Assembly (NCBI GenBank): GCA_028554755.1
Contig: JAPTOF010000008.1
Coordinates: 14,985,001-15,049,000, forward strand
DNA: 64,000 bases
Source: Cordia subcordata
Taxonomy: Eukaryota > Streptophyta > Magnoliopsida > Boraginales > Cordiaceae
Direction: 5' to 3'
The notes beneath the pieces were generated by a model that worked only from the letters and a program-made list of their open reading frames with translations, ran no database searches and was not told where the DNA came from. Both the position numbers and the translations under genes were made by a program. Shown here piece after piece: positions 54,711 through 64,000 of the stretch (position 1 is the first letter of the stretch; each line of letters begins with the position of its first letter).

Positions 54711-56740
54711 GTTAGTTTATTAGATGATGATAAAGAGTATGTAAAAGCGATACTTGAAGCTGCTATATGGGGATCACGTATTTTCCATGGTGTATGTTTG
54801 CTTCCTCATTAATGTCTAATTCAATTGAGCATCCTGGAGTTTTGTGGCAACACACTTGATCCGTGCTTGCAGATGAGATTCTACAATCCAACAGGATATT
54901 TTGCAATATCCTAGTGATTATCATATTTTCATTAGTTTTTAGATTTTAATTTTATTATGTTTATTATATATTTTAAATTGAAGTGTTAACTTTTTCAATC
55001 TCTTAATTACCATGAATAACAAATTTTATTTTTATTTTTTTGACGTATTAGACCTTTGTCTTGATGGTGATCAACTAAAAACATTGACTTTATGTGAAGT
55101 TGAAAAAATTTTATGAGAAAATGGCCGAATTTTACAAGATTAACCAACATTGCCGACTCCTCAAGGAATAAATTTGACAAATTTTAAAAACAAGTTTATT
55201 CAAGATGAGTTGAATATGATAAGTCTGAGCTTGCACGTGAGTTCGAAGATTTGTATAGATCTTTGAACGTAGAGCAACATCATGTGTTTAATAAGTTAAT
55301 GCCTGCTATTAATGGCAAAGTTGGTGGGGTGTTCTTTGTTTATGGATATGCAGGGAGGCGGAAAACTCATATTTAGAGAATAATAAATAGATCATTACAA
55401 TCAAAGAGGGATATTGTACTCTTAGTCGTCGCTTCAAGTGATATTGCATCACTATTGATGCCTAGAGTTCAAACTGCAGATTTGTAGTACCATTGTGCAT
55501 ATGAGAAGATTAGATGTGCAATATTAAATAAGATAGCCCTTTGGTTGAGTTATTGATAAAAACAACTCTTGTTATATGAGATGAGGCTTCGATGATGCAT
55601 CATTTTTGTTTTGAAGCACTTGATAGGACACTTCATGACTTGCTTCGGTTTTCAAATCTAGATAGTACAAACTTGCCATTTGGAGGGAAAATAGTTGTAT
55701 TTGGAGGAAATTTTAGACAAATATTGCCTGTTGTGCCCAAAGGAAGTCAATAAGATATTGTTTATTCAACTTGGATTTTATCTTATCTATTTGGAGTAGT
55801 GTGAGGTATTAACTCTAACACAAAGCATGCAGTTATTTTCAAAACCTTCAGACGAAGATGAACAAGAATTGAAAAAATTTTTAGAGTGGTCATTAAGTAT
55901 TGGTGATAGATGTGTAGGTGAAATTGTTGATGACAAGATGATAGTTGAGATTCCTGATAAGCTTTTAATCAAGGAAGTTGAAAGAATGTTAGCATCTATT
56001 ATTAATAGCACATATCTATCGTTGCTGATCATATTAGAGATCTAAAGTATTTTCAAGATCGCGTAATTCTAGCCCCTAAAATTGAGAATGTCGATGCTAT
56101 TAATGATTTTATTCTTTTGTTGATTCCTTGTGAGGAAACTGTATATTCGAGCTCGAATAGTATTTAAAAAGTTGATTTAGACTTTCAAGGTCAAGAGGAT
56201 TATTCACCCCAAAGTTTTTGAACAATGTTAAGGGTCTAGATTACTTAATCATGCTTTGCATTTGAAAAATGGAATTCCAGTTATGCTATCGAGAAATGTT
56301 GATCAATTGACTTGCTTATGTAATGGTAACAGACTGTTAATCAACAACTTGGAAAACATATCATTAAGGCATCTATATTATCTTAAGCAAATTTCAAAAA
56401 GAAAGTCTTTATCCCAACGACAGTATTAACACCTTCTGCTTCACAATTGCCTTTCAAGTTGCAAAGAAGTTGGCTCCCTTTAGTTGTTTCATTTGCAGTA
56501 ACCATAAATAAGAGCCAGGGTTAGTCTCTTGGAAATGTCGAAGTCTTTCTTCCTCATCCAATATTCACTCATGGACAGATGTATGTATCATTTTCACGGG
56601 TTACGAGGAAAAGTGATTTGAAAGTTTCGATAATTGATAAAGAAAGTTTTTATAATTGATAAGGATGATGTTGTATCTAACAAAATTGAAAAAATAGTTT
56701 TTAAGGAAATTTTTCAAAAATTGCATTGGAAAAAAAAAAA

Positions 56741-56850
56741 AGAAACATCATTATTGGATTTTATTTTAAGTTTTGTCCATAGTATGATATATAAAAAAAG
56801 AAACATCATTATTGGATTTTATTTTAAAGTTTTGTCCATAATATGATGTA
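56741..56850 (+). repeat. 58-bp tandem duplication
   Basis: Two near-identical units start AGAAACATCATTATTGGAT at 56741 and 56799, just after the helicase remnant. Confidence 0.88.
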
Positions 56851-56965
56851 TTAACCATAAGTTGCTTATTTATTTTCAGTCCATAATGTCCATAATACTA
56901 TTTAAAAATAATTATCCTATTTAAAAATTATGATAATGTTATGAATTGTATGGGTGCTACACTAG

Positions 56966-57379
56966 TATATTTTAAAGGAACAACCAAAAGTGCCATGTGT
57001 CAACATATGAAAATTTCTATAAAAAAGTTAAATATCTCTCTTAAAATAATTTAAAATATAGTTTTGAAACTATTCCACAAGATCTAAATGTCTAACTAAT
57101 GGATAATGAAATAATTTAAAATATATGATTCTGAAACTCTCCCCAAATCTAAATTTCTAACTAATACATAATACAATAATTTAACATTAGTTTATCAAAA
57201 TAATAATTTAAATCTTCAAAACATCAAATAATAATTTAACTAACAGATAATGAAATAATTTAAAATATATGATTTTGAAAAGCCCCACAAATTCAAAATT
57301 TCTAACTAACAATAATGATAGTTTAAATAAGTTTATCAAATTATTACATCATTATATATTATATATTATATATTATATA
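56966..57379 (+). repeat. Helitron-end-like segment with ~90-bp degenerate repeats
   Basis: It starts TATATTTTAAAGGAAC...GTGCCATGTGTCA, like a Helitron 5' end lacking its first bases. Words AATAATTTAAAATATA and TCTAACTAA recur three times at about 57043, 57109 and 57253. It ends in a TATATTA palindrome run at 57355-57379. No gene is present. Confidence 0.5.
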
Positions 57380-58221
57380 TCTATTGAAATTTAAAAGGGA
57401 AACCCACTTTGACACGTATTACGCATTTAAGCATTCCTCTAACAAAAAATGAAAAGACCAAATTCAAAGGAGAAATCAATTAAAAAAACTACATAATTTT
57501 TGTGCCTAAATTGATTAAATGAATCATATCTGATAAATCTAGGATGATAACTTCATAATCAATGCTATTTTTCTAAGTGCAGCTAAATTTTTGAATTTGA
57601 TTGGATTATAAATATTTGGAATAACATTTTAAACAAATTTAAACAGTTATATATACTCATCATAACAAAATTTAAGGAAAATTGTATTGGATATTATTAA
57701 ATATTGGGTTATTTCATAATTTGAAGGATTGAATCTAAACCTATCCGATAATAACAAAATATAAAACTCATCAGATAAGATAATAATTCTCGCAAGTAAT
57801 TTAAAATATTTATATATTAAGTATTGAATATGTAGAAACTTCTGCTTATCTCTTTTCCCTCACACAAAGTATCTTTACTCCTTATTCAAGTATCTATCAT
57901 GCCACATTCTACCAGGTTTTGTTCTTTTTAACATATATAATGTTTCTTTTTGAATTGTTATTTTTTGATAAGCTGTGATTTTAGATACATATATATTGTT
58001 TCTTTTTTAATTGTTATTATTTGATAAACTATGATTTTAGATTGGAACAAAACTGTGATTTGTTTTTATTTTAAGTTTGTTTTTATTTAGAAATATATCA
58101 AAGAACATAAATTTATAACCTACCAAATGTTTACACATTTGATCATTCCCTTGTTAATTGCACAGATTTTTCTATAATAGTTGATGTGAGTAGCTTGCAT
58201 GCAAATATTTGGGACGAGTTA

Positions 58222-58687
58222 GAGGGTGTTTGGAGTGGCTTATAAAAAAGCTACTTAAAGTACTTTTGACTTTTAAGTAACTTTTTTTTATTATTAATTT
58301 TAAGTAGTTACGTATTTGAATAAAAGTTGTAGTTATAAAAATAAATATTTATATGTTTGATTAAAGTGGATTGGAAAGTAAGTTATATGGTTAAAATAAC
58401 TATTAAGAACATTGGAATTTAAAAAGGTAAGTATAGGATAAAAGAGTAAAGATATTTTAGCAATAAAAATAAAAAGATAAGGAGAAGATAGTAAATTATT
58501 TGATTAAACTTCTTTTTTCAAAGTGCTTAAAGCCATAAAAACAATAGTTGGGCTTGGAAAACTTTTTATTTTTTTACTTAAAACCACTTAAAAAAGCACA
58601 TTTTTAATTAAAACAAATACTTTTATTAGTTTAAATTAAATTTTAAGTAGGTTTGACTAGAAAAAAAAAGCCAAACCAAACACCCTC
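58222..58687. mobile_element. Harbinger-like (Tourist-type) MITE
   Basis: The element is 466 bp, with ends GAGGGTGTTTGG and CCAAACACCCTC in perfect inverted orientation and target duplication TTA at 58219-58221 and 58688-58690. No coding capacity. Confidence 0.92.
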
Positions 58688-59549
58688 TTAGTCTAGCATA
58701 GACAAGGAAGCTTTCACGAGCTTTCTGATAAATGGGTTCATGAATAAGAAAAAGCTAAGTCAGCAAGAGGGCCTCAGGCATAAATATACAAATAGAAATT
58801 TGTAAAGTTTATGTTCTTTTATGTGGTTGACAATTGTAATCTTTCTTCCCATACTTCATTGAACACTATAGAAGTTTTGGGTTTTAAATATTAAATTAAA
58901 ATTCTTGGAACATTTTATGATTTTGATTAGTTATATTTGCGGTAAATAACTTAGTTTGAGTTGAAAGATAATTTATCAATAAAAAGAATCTTTCTGACGA
59001 GTTGATATTAATGTTTTTATATACCTTTTCCAGATCATGCATGACATGATGTAGTCCTTTAGTTCATATATCACTATTGTAGGGGTTGAGGGAGTATATC
59101 AAAGAGTGACAATGAATCCTACGAAGAACGTAAAAATTAGACTTATGGGATTAAAATAGATCATTATAATTTTATATATTCTAAAGAGACCTCAAGACCC
59201 TACATGTGATTATAGTAATTTCTCTAAGAAATACTATTAGAGAAATTCTCAAAACAATTCAAACCAATATGTGATACTAATACATCATGTTTTAGTTTGA
59301 ATATCCATTAAAACTCTATCAAATTTGGAACAAATTGAGCCAATAATATATAATAGAATTTATACACATAATTCACAAGAGACTTGAAAATGCAGCATGA
59401 TAAGTTTGAGGAAGTTAACTATCGTAGGACCCTTATTTTCACGTTTGAAAATTTTTCAATAAGGTGAATCTTCATTTTTTTCCCTTTTATTTTAGTTTGA
59501 AATCCTCTGCATTTTGCAAAAAAATATGAAAGTAGACAAAAAGCCATTA

Positions 59550-59960
59550 GAGGGTGTTTGGCTTTACTTTTTTAAGCTGCTTATAAGCAAAATAGCTTGT
59601 AAGCAGCTTTTTATACTTATAAGTAAATAATAAATAAGTAAAAAAATATTTGGATAAAATATGCTTATAAGATATTACATATTTGGTAAATATATGCTTA
59701 TAAGTAGTAGTATTTACTAAAATGACTACAAAGGATATTTCATTAATTAAGGGACATCTTTTATGTTTACATTTAAGAGGTATAAATATTTTTATATTTG
59801 GTCAAATCTCATTGCTTATAAGTAGCTAAAAAAAGGTTAGAGGGTGCTTTCTGTTTTGATTACTTATAAGGCAACTTTACTTGCATACAAACTTAATTTT
59901 CCAAATGTTTAATCTTATTTTCTACTTATAAGCAAGTTTGACCATCTTATAAGCAGATGA
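59550..59960. mobile_element. MITE-like element, one end clear
   Basis: It starts GAGGGTGTTTGGCTTTAC after TTA (59547-59549), as in the MITE at 58222. CTTATAAG palindromic words recur. A second GAGGGTGCTTT-like end at about 59841 suggests two overlapping copies. The right terminus is not recognisable. Confidence 0.5.
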
Positions 59961-60421
59961 CTTTACTAATGGGTAGTTTTGTTTGCAATGAACTTTTTTT
60001 GTGGAAAATATTTTTTAATTTTGGTCTTAAAAATTGATCAACTAAAAAATATATTTAGTTGGTGTAAAAATATAAGAAAAATAAAATATTTTCATATGTT
60101 TTAGTTAATTAGAATATTCTACCACTAGTTTGTATGACAATAACTCACATTTACTTTAGCTAATTGAATATTTTGCAACTATTTATATGTCAAAAACTCA
60201 AATTTGCCTACGCGCACAAGCACGCACATTCTCTCTTCTGAAATAACAACCAAAGCAAACACCAAAAAATATTTTAAAATTAAAAAAAACATATATCTAA
60301 TAATTTGATAGATAATTTTTTCAATAAAACTAATTCACATTCAATTATATAGTTATCCAAATAAAACAAAATATAAAATAAAAATATATTACCTCCGCAT
60401 AATGCACAGGGATTAGACTAG

Positions 60422-62280
60422 TTACCCACAAAGTCTGGACCTGAAACACTAAGATACTGAAGTGTAAGTGACACAAACAATCAAAATTGTCTCACATCTA
60501 CAGTTACACCAAACGAGGAAATTACATACCATAAGACAAATATGGTGCGTTTTTTGTTGTAAAAGTAATTTTTTTTAGAATATAAATGTAAAGTTGCGTG
60601 ACATAAATTTTAGAGTCAATTAAATATTTTCTAAATTTTACGTATAATAAGAATTTAACAAATTAGATTATCCTTCAACGAATGTCCCACAAATTTGTCA
60701 TTCACTCATTCTATTCATAAGGCACAAATTATAGCATATAATCACATAAAGGTACATTCAAAGGTGTATGGTGCACCACCTATTAGATTTCACGATCTAG
60801 TCGTTAGATTAACTTTAAATTTAACGGGTTCACTCTCCTTACACTGACAAACACAACATAACAATCTGATCGTTGATCGAATCCTAGTAATACCTCCAAT
60901 TGCGAACTCCGAAATCGTTTATAGATTATAAATATATTATTCACCAGTTGTGAACATATCATTCCCATATTGTGAATATAGGTTAAAGAGTTGTAAACAG
61001 GTAATTTATTAATGTGAACATATGATATAAAATTTTTGAACATATAATGTAAGAGTAATAGATCAGTAAATCACAAACAATTAAAAGTTTTGAACATAAA
61101 GTGGTAAAATTGTAAATATATAATATGTGATTTGTAAATAATTAAAAATTATGAATGTATAATATAAAAGTTATGAATAAAAAATATAAAAATTGTGAAT
61201 AAATACATTATATTATGTTGATACATATAATTTAGAGTGTATAAAATCCTTATCCACGATAAGGGACAAGGAAATTATGATTAGGCATTTAAACTCTAAA
61301 AATTATTTGACAAGATTCTCAAGAGATTTTCCATTGTTACTTGTCCCCCATAAAATTATTTAGGGGGACGAAATTACCCCTGCGAAGCTACGTTTCTGAA
61401 ACAACTAAGGAGTAATCATCATTTTCCAATGAAAACTTTTACAAAATCAGCATTCTTATCATTTGAACTATGACAAAAAATGATTAAAAGGCAAAACTGG
61501 AAGGGACCCACTGTACCATCAATCAATGTCAGCCTTTAGATCAACTAAACAAGCATCCCAGCTGTAAAATTGGCAATTTGACACAAACATTATTACAACT
61601 ACATACAATTTGCCAAATGAAAAAGTCCACGACTATAGGGTCTGAGGATCTTTCCATAATCTAGCTCAATGAAATCCAAAAATTATTTTAATATGATTAT
61701 AATTTTAAGCATTTTACCATAATCGTAGGTTTACATATTAATTTAATTAGAATTTGTTTATAACATTCCTAAAAATCAAAAGGGTAACTAATCTATTTGA
61801 TTTCTTATATTTGATCTATTTGACAATTAGATCCCTTATATTAAAAATGTTACAATTGGTCCTTATCTTTGCCAAGAATGATGCTGTTGGTCCTAAGTTT
61901 AGGAAAAAAATAAAAAATTAATATTTTTCAATCCCTTATATTTGCCGTTTCTGACTAATAGACCTTTTATTTTTACTGTTCATGATGTTGTTATTCCCTT
62001 GTCTTTGCAATTTATACGTTATTAATCCCTTATCTTTATAATTTGTAATAATGTTAGTGCTAATCTCATTAATTTGTTGACCTTTTCTGAGTTTGGGACA
62101 ATGATAAATGATTGAATTGCCGTGTTTTAGGATTTTATTATTAAAATGATCAAAAATAAGAAATTAAATGAGTCATTTACCCAAATCAACAAAATAACAT
62201 AATAATTATAAAATACTAAAATAATGTAAATTAACTTATAACCATTAAATCTTAATTATAACAAGAAGTTAGGAGGAATT
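60422..62280. other. AT-rich intergenic spacer
   Basis: No gene is supported. Visible content includes GTGAATA/TTGTGAA words repeated through 60940-61200, and a degenerate repeat of CCCTTATCTTTG-like words at 61830-62040 (five or so copies). Short open frames on the minus strand (60804-61043) lack any motif. Confidence 0.6.
61830..62045. repeat. Degenerate CCCTTATCTTTG repeat
   Basis: Related words occur at about 61832, 61858, 61933, 61997 and 62029, with variable spacing. This may be a decayed transposon end or satellite-like array. Confidence 0.45.
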
Positions 62281-63040
62281 TCAATCCAAACAGATTGCGC
62301 AAAGTATGTTTGTGTGTAAATATATATATATATGGTGGGGGCCAGCCTGGAGATTCCCCAACTTTCTCAGAAAATTGCTGGTGGTGCACTTGGCTTTTGG
62401 TGGACATGAGTCACAGCCTAGTAAAGCATCTAAAGTTTCCATAAATTTACATGTTCCAACTTCATATGACAGTGCAAACAAAAAGTTGTATTATTCATAA
62501 CATATGCATATGAACACACGCATAATCCATCTGTATCTATAGTTGACAACGAAATAATATTTTTTTATTTGCAAGTACAAAAAAAAAAAAAAAAAAGAAA
62601 AAGAAGCAAAAGCAACCAAAAAGACAAAACACAGGGAAAAGAGGAGAAGGAGTTGTGATGATTGATGACAAAAAAAAAAGTTGTTTGATTTGTTGTATTT
62701 ATTGTTTGTGTTGAAGAAGCCACTAAACTCCATTCTGGCCATCACCATCATTGTCCACGACTATAGATTTTACTATTTACCACAAAAAGACAGCCTTCTT
62801 TTTCACTTGTGTGCTTTTACAAAATGTTACCCTTCTTAACATAATTCTTTTGATATCTTTCAGTTGTTTTGTGCTTTTCACTGCATTTTCCATCTGGGTA
62901 TTTCCAAGAAAGTTCAAGATTGAAGCTTTTTTTTTTCTTTTTTTTCTTATGCTAAAGATTGAATCTTTGCATATGTGATATCTGTTTTTTTGCTTGCTGT
63001 GTTTTCAAATCTTTGGGTTTTGAAATTTGTGGTTTTAAGT
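62281..63040 (+). promoter_or_regulatory. Upstream region and 5' UTR of the response-regulator gene
   Basis: The region directly precedes the MTVEE start. It contains a (TA)n run at about 62321-62335 and poly-A tracts at 62580-62596 and 62671-62679. The transcription start is not determinable. An ATG in frame at 62975 could add 22 hydrophobic residues; the ATG at 63041 is preferred because type-B response regulators begin close to it. Confidence 0.5.
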
Positions 63041-63176
63041 ATGACTGTGGAGGAAATTAGAGGTCAAAATGAAAATTATGATGATTTTCCGGTGAGTATG
63101 CGCGTTCTTGCAGTTGATGATGACCCAATTTGCTTGAAGCTGTTGGATGTTCTGCTTAGAAAATGCCAATATCAGG
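63041..63176 (+). CDS. Type-B response regulator, first coding exon (partial gene)
   Basis: Type-B response regulators are nuclear MYB-like transcription factors activated by phosphorelay from cytokinin receptors. The exon starts MTVEEIRGQNENYDDFPVSM, then RVLAVDDDPICLKLLDVLLR and KCQYQ. The receiver domain begins at about residue 20; VDDDP supplies the acidic pair that binds Mg2+. The phosphorylated Asp, the rest of the receiver and the DNA-binding domain lie in later exons outside the window. The exon ends CAGG with donor GTATGT at 63177, a phase-1 junction at the place where this family has its first intron. Start and frame are open and undamaged, unlike everything else here. Confidence 0.88.
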
Positions 63177-64000
63177 GTATGTTTTTATTTGTTCTTTTTT
63201 TCTTCAAGAGTCATGGAATACAGTTAAATGCATAAAATGTAAGCTAAATATGCACAAAGTAGTTACAAGTGGATCCAGTCTTTTTCCAAACGAGTTGCAT
63301 AGCAGGAACTTGTATATTTTTTTTCCTCTGAATTTCTTGCTGTATATGAATATGACTTTAATATATTTAAATGGCTTCTTGTACTGTAGCTTATTATTAA
63401 TTTTTCTTGCATAATTTTTGTTTCTTGAAGTTTATTAGCAACTCATTTATTTGTGTTGTTTAGAGAGTTATTCTGTTCCTTTCCCTTTTTAACATTATAA
63501 TTTCCTTTTGATGAGTTTTTACCCAGTGTATAACTTATTCTGCTTTCGTGATGTTTCACGTCAAATGTGGGGCTTAAGGTGAAAGCAGTAAATATGGTAG
63601 TCTTACACCTTGTTTGGATTCAAGGGGAAAATTCTATTAGGAAAGAAAAATAGATACATAAAGGAAAGGAGAGGAGAAGATTAAATGTTATTTGGATTCA
63701 AGAATTTCCTGAAGGAAAGAAAAAAGAATTGTCAGTTTGTTTTCTTTGAATGAAAGGAAATGGAAGGGGAGGAATAAATTTTAAGTGCAAGTTGATTCTT
63801 ATACTCTTTTCTTGTTTGGCACTATCCTTCTAATGAAAGTTGAAAATCATCAAATAGGATAGGTCTTGTCCTTCTTCCTTCGTCCTAATTTGTGAGGATC
63901 AAATTTTGAGGTTATAGAGGGATCAAAGAAGTTATGTTGTACACCGCTCACGCTGTGCATCCCCAAGCATGGGGCACCACCATACTAAAATTCACAACTC
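63177..64000 (+). other. First intron of the response-regulator gene (continues past window)
   Basis: It begins GTATGTTTTT and is T-rich. No continuation of the receiver domain is seen before 64000, so the intron exceeds 824 bp. A purine-rich insert-like stretch at about 63605-63880 repeats TTTGGATTCAAG twice (63613 and 63692) and may be a MITE. Confidence 0.75.

Larger units (their letters stand above)
52010..56640 (+). pseudogene. Helitron Rep-region and PIF1-like helicase (broken)
   Basis: The protein would nick and unwind DNA for rolling-circle transposition. Replication region: HTIEFQKKRF, DIDKYIYAEIPHKEKDEDLY, FMVHEPYG, SKHF; after the MITE VYPVYQRKDDSRTVE, KYQAHINVKRC, DEIKMYYDYRYISASKG, KTKFTSGMDTNKQFPEARSL; after the second insert LLDDDKEYVKAI. 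Helicase: Walker A region VYGYAGRRKT near 55340 (normally GxGGTGKT), Walker B WDEAS near 55583, [20 protein letters not shown], and the C-terminal TINKSQG near 56505 with YVSFSRVTRKSDLKV. Dozens of stops occur. The first catalytic His-rich segment is not seen. Confidence 0.86.
52010..56965 (+). mobile_element. Hel-1: decayed autonomous-type Helitron
   Basis: It encodes remnants of the replication-initiator/helicase protein and ends in GGGTGCTACACTAG (56952-56965), the usual plant Helitron 3' terminus (CTAG followed by T), although the hairpin before it is worn. The 5' end and the first part of the protein are missing at the junction with the LTR tail near 52010. A Harbinger-like MITE (52274-53209) and a second insert (about 53990-54710) interrupt it. 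Confidence 0.8.
57380..60421 (+). mobile_element. Hel-2: candidate non-autonomous Helitron
   Basis: The 5' end is TCTATTGAAATTTAAAAGGG, preceded by A. The 3' end has a worn hairpin CCTCCGCAT/ATGCACAGGG followed by ATTAGACTAG at 60421 and then T. The A/T insertion context and CTAG end fit Helitrons. It has no helicase. It holds the MITE at 58222-58687 and another MITE-like piece at 59550-59960. The rest is AT-rich, with no supported gene. Confidence 0.6.

Noticed and set aside
62281..62751. Minus-strand open frames upstream of the response regulator
   Set aside because: They cross poly-A tracts and carry no motif; the region is better explained as promoter and UTR.
62975..63040. Upstream in-frame ATG adding a hydrophobic 22-residue extension to the response regulator
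   Set aside because: Type-B response regulators are nuclear and start near the MTVEE position. A signal-like extension would be atypical, though it cannot be excluded from sequence alone.
1..64000. tRNA or rRNA genes
   Set aside because: Primer-binding sites resemble tRNA 3' ends, but no complete tRNA cloverleaf or rRNA segment was recognised on either strand by eye.

Overview
This window is plant nuclear DNA. It is AT-rich, packed with decayed and nested transposable elements, and contains one recognisable host gene at its extreme right edge. That gene is the first coding exon of a type-B response regulator (cytokinin-signalling family). The elements (L1-type LINE, Ty1/copia, Athila-type Ty3/gypsy, Helitron, hAT-like and Harbinger-like MITEs) are those of a flowering plant, probably a eudicot; I cannot name the species. 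No rRNA or tRNA gene, CRISPR array, plasmid or viral feature is visible.

Layout. (1) 1-15.75 kb: a minus-strand LINE. Its ORF1 (14050-15322) and ORF2 (1-3040) are separated by CopA, a minus-strand copia element (3069-14009, 5-bp duplication GATAG). The 5' LTR of CopA was itself hit by an Athila-type LTR that survives as a solo LTR (12018-13831, duplication TGCAT). (2) 15.8-34.7 kb: pieces of an older Athila-type LTR (AthH), split by the full-length Athila element Ath1 (16313-27564, duplication TTTAG) and by the gag-only copia element CopB (28374-34256). CopB is in turn split by CopC (29730-32535, duplication CATAT), an internally deleted copia. (3) 34.7-43.1 kb: an Athila-type LTR in inverted orientation (AthI, to 36807), a SIRE-like copia gag/integrase remnant (CopS), then the 3' half of a minus-strand Athila element (Ath3) that carries an unfamiliar reading frame. 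(4) 43.1-52 kb: CopD, a copia element with long open pol frames but no 5' LTR, followed by the right part of another Athila LTR and an LTR tail holding a hAT-like MITE. (5) 52-60.4 kb: a degenerate autonomous-type Helitron (replication region plus PIF1-like helicase) holding a Harbinger-like MITE, then a second, non-autonomous Helitron candidate. (6) 60.4-64 kb: AT-rich spacer, promoter region and exon 1 of the response regulator, with a long first intron running off the window.

Nearly every reading frame is broken by stops and frameshifts, so the elements are relics. Insertion order can be read from target-site duplications: LINE before CopA before solo LTR; AthH before Ath1 and CopB; CopB before CopC.

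The most interesting signal is not a gene. The transcribed part of five diverged Athila-type LTR groups carries a short hairpin of consensus TTRGYT-TTAAAYCC-ARYYAA, usually as two copies about 63 nt apart. Two of its base pairs change in a compensatory way between families, and a second small hairpin (GGTC-ATAAG-GACC) usually follows. This pattern suggests a selected RNA structure in the leader. Further points are GGTCGACCGG-like motif clusters shared by unrelated copia leaders and Athila LTRs, a ~140-nt repeat in the copia leader, and an unassigned ~400-residue frame in Ath3.
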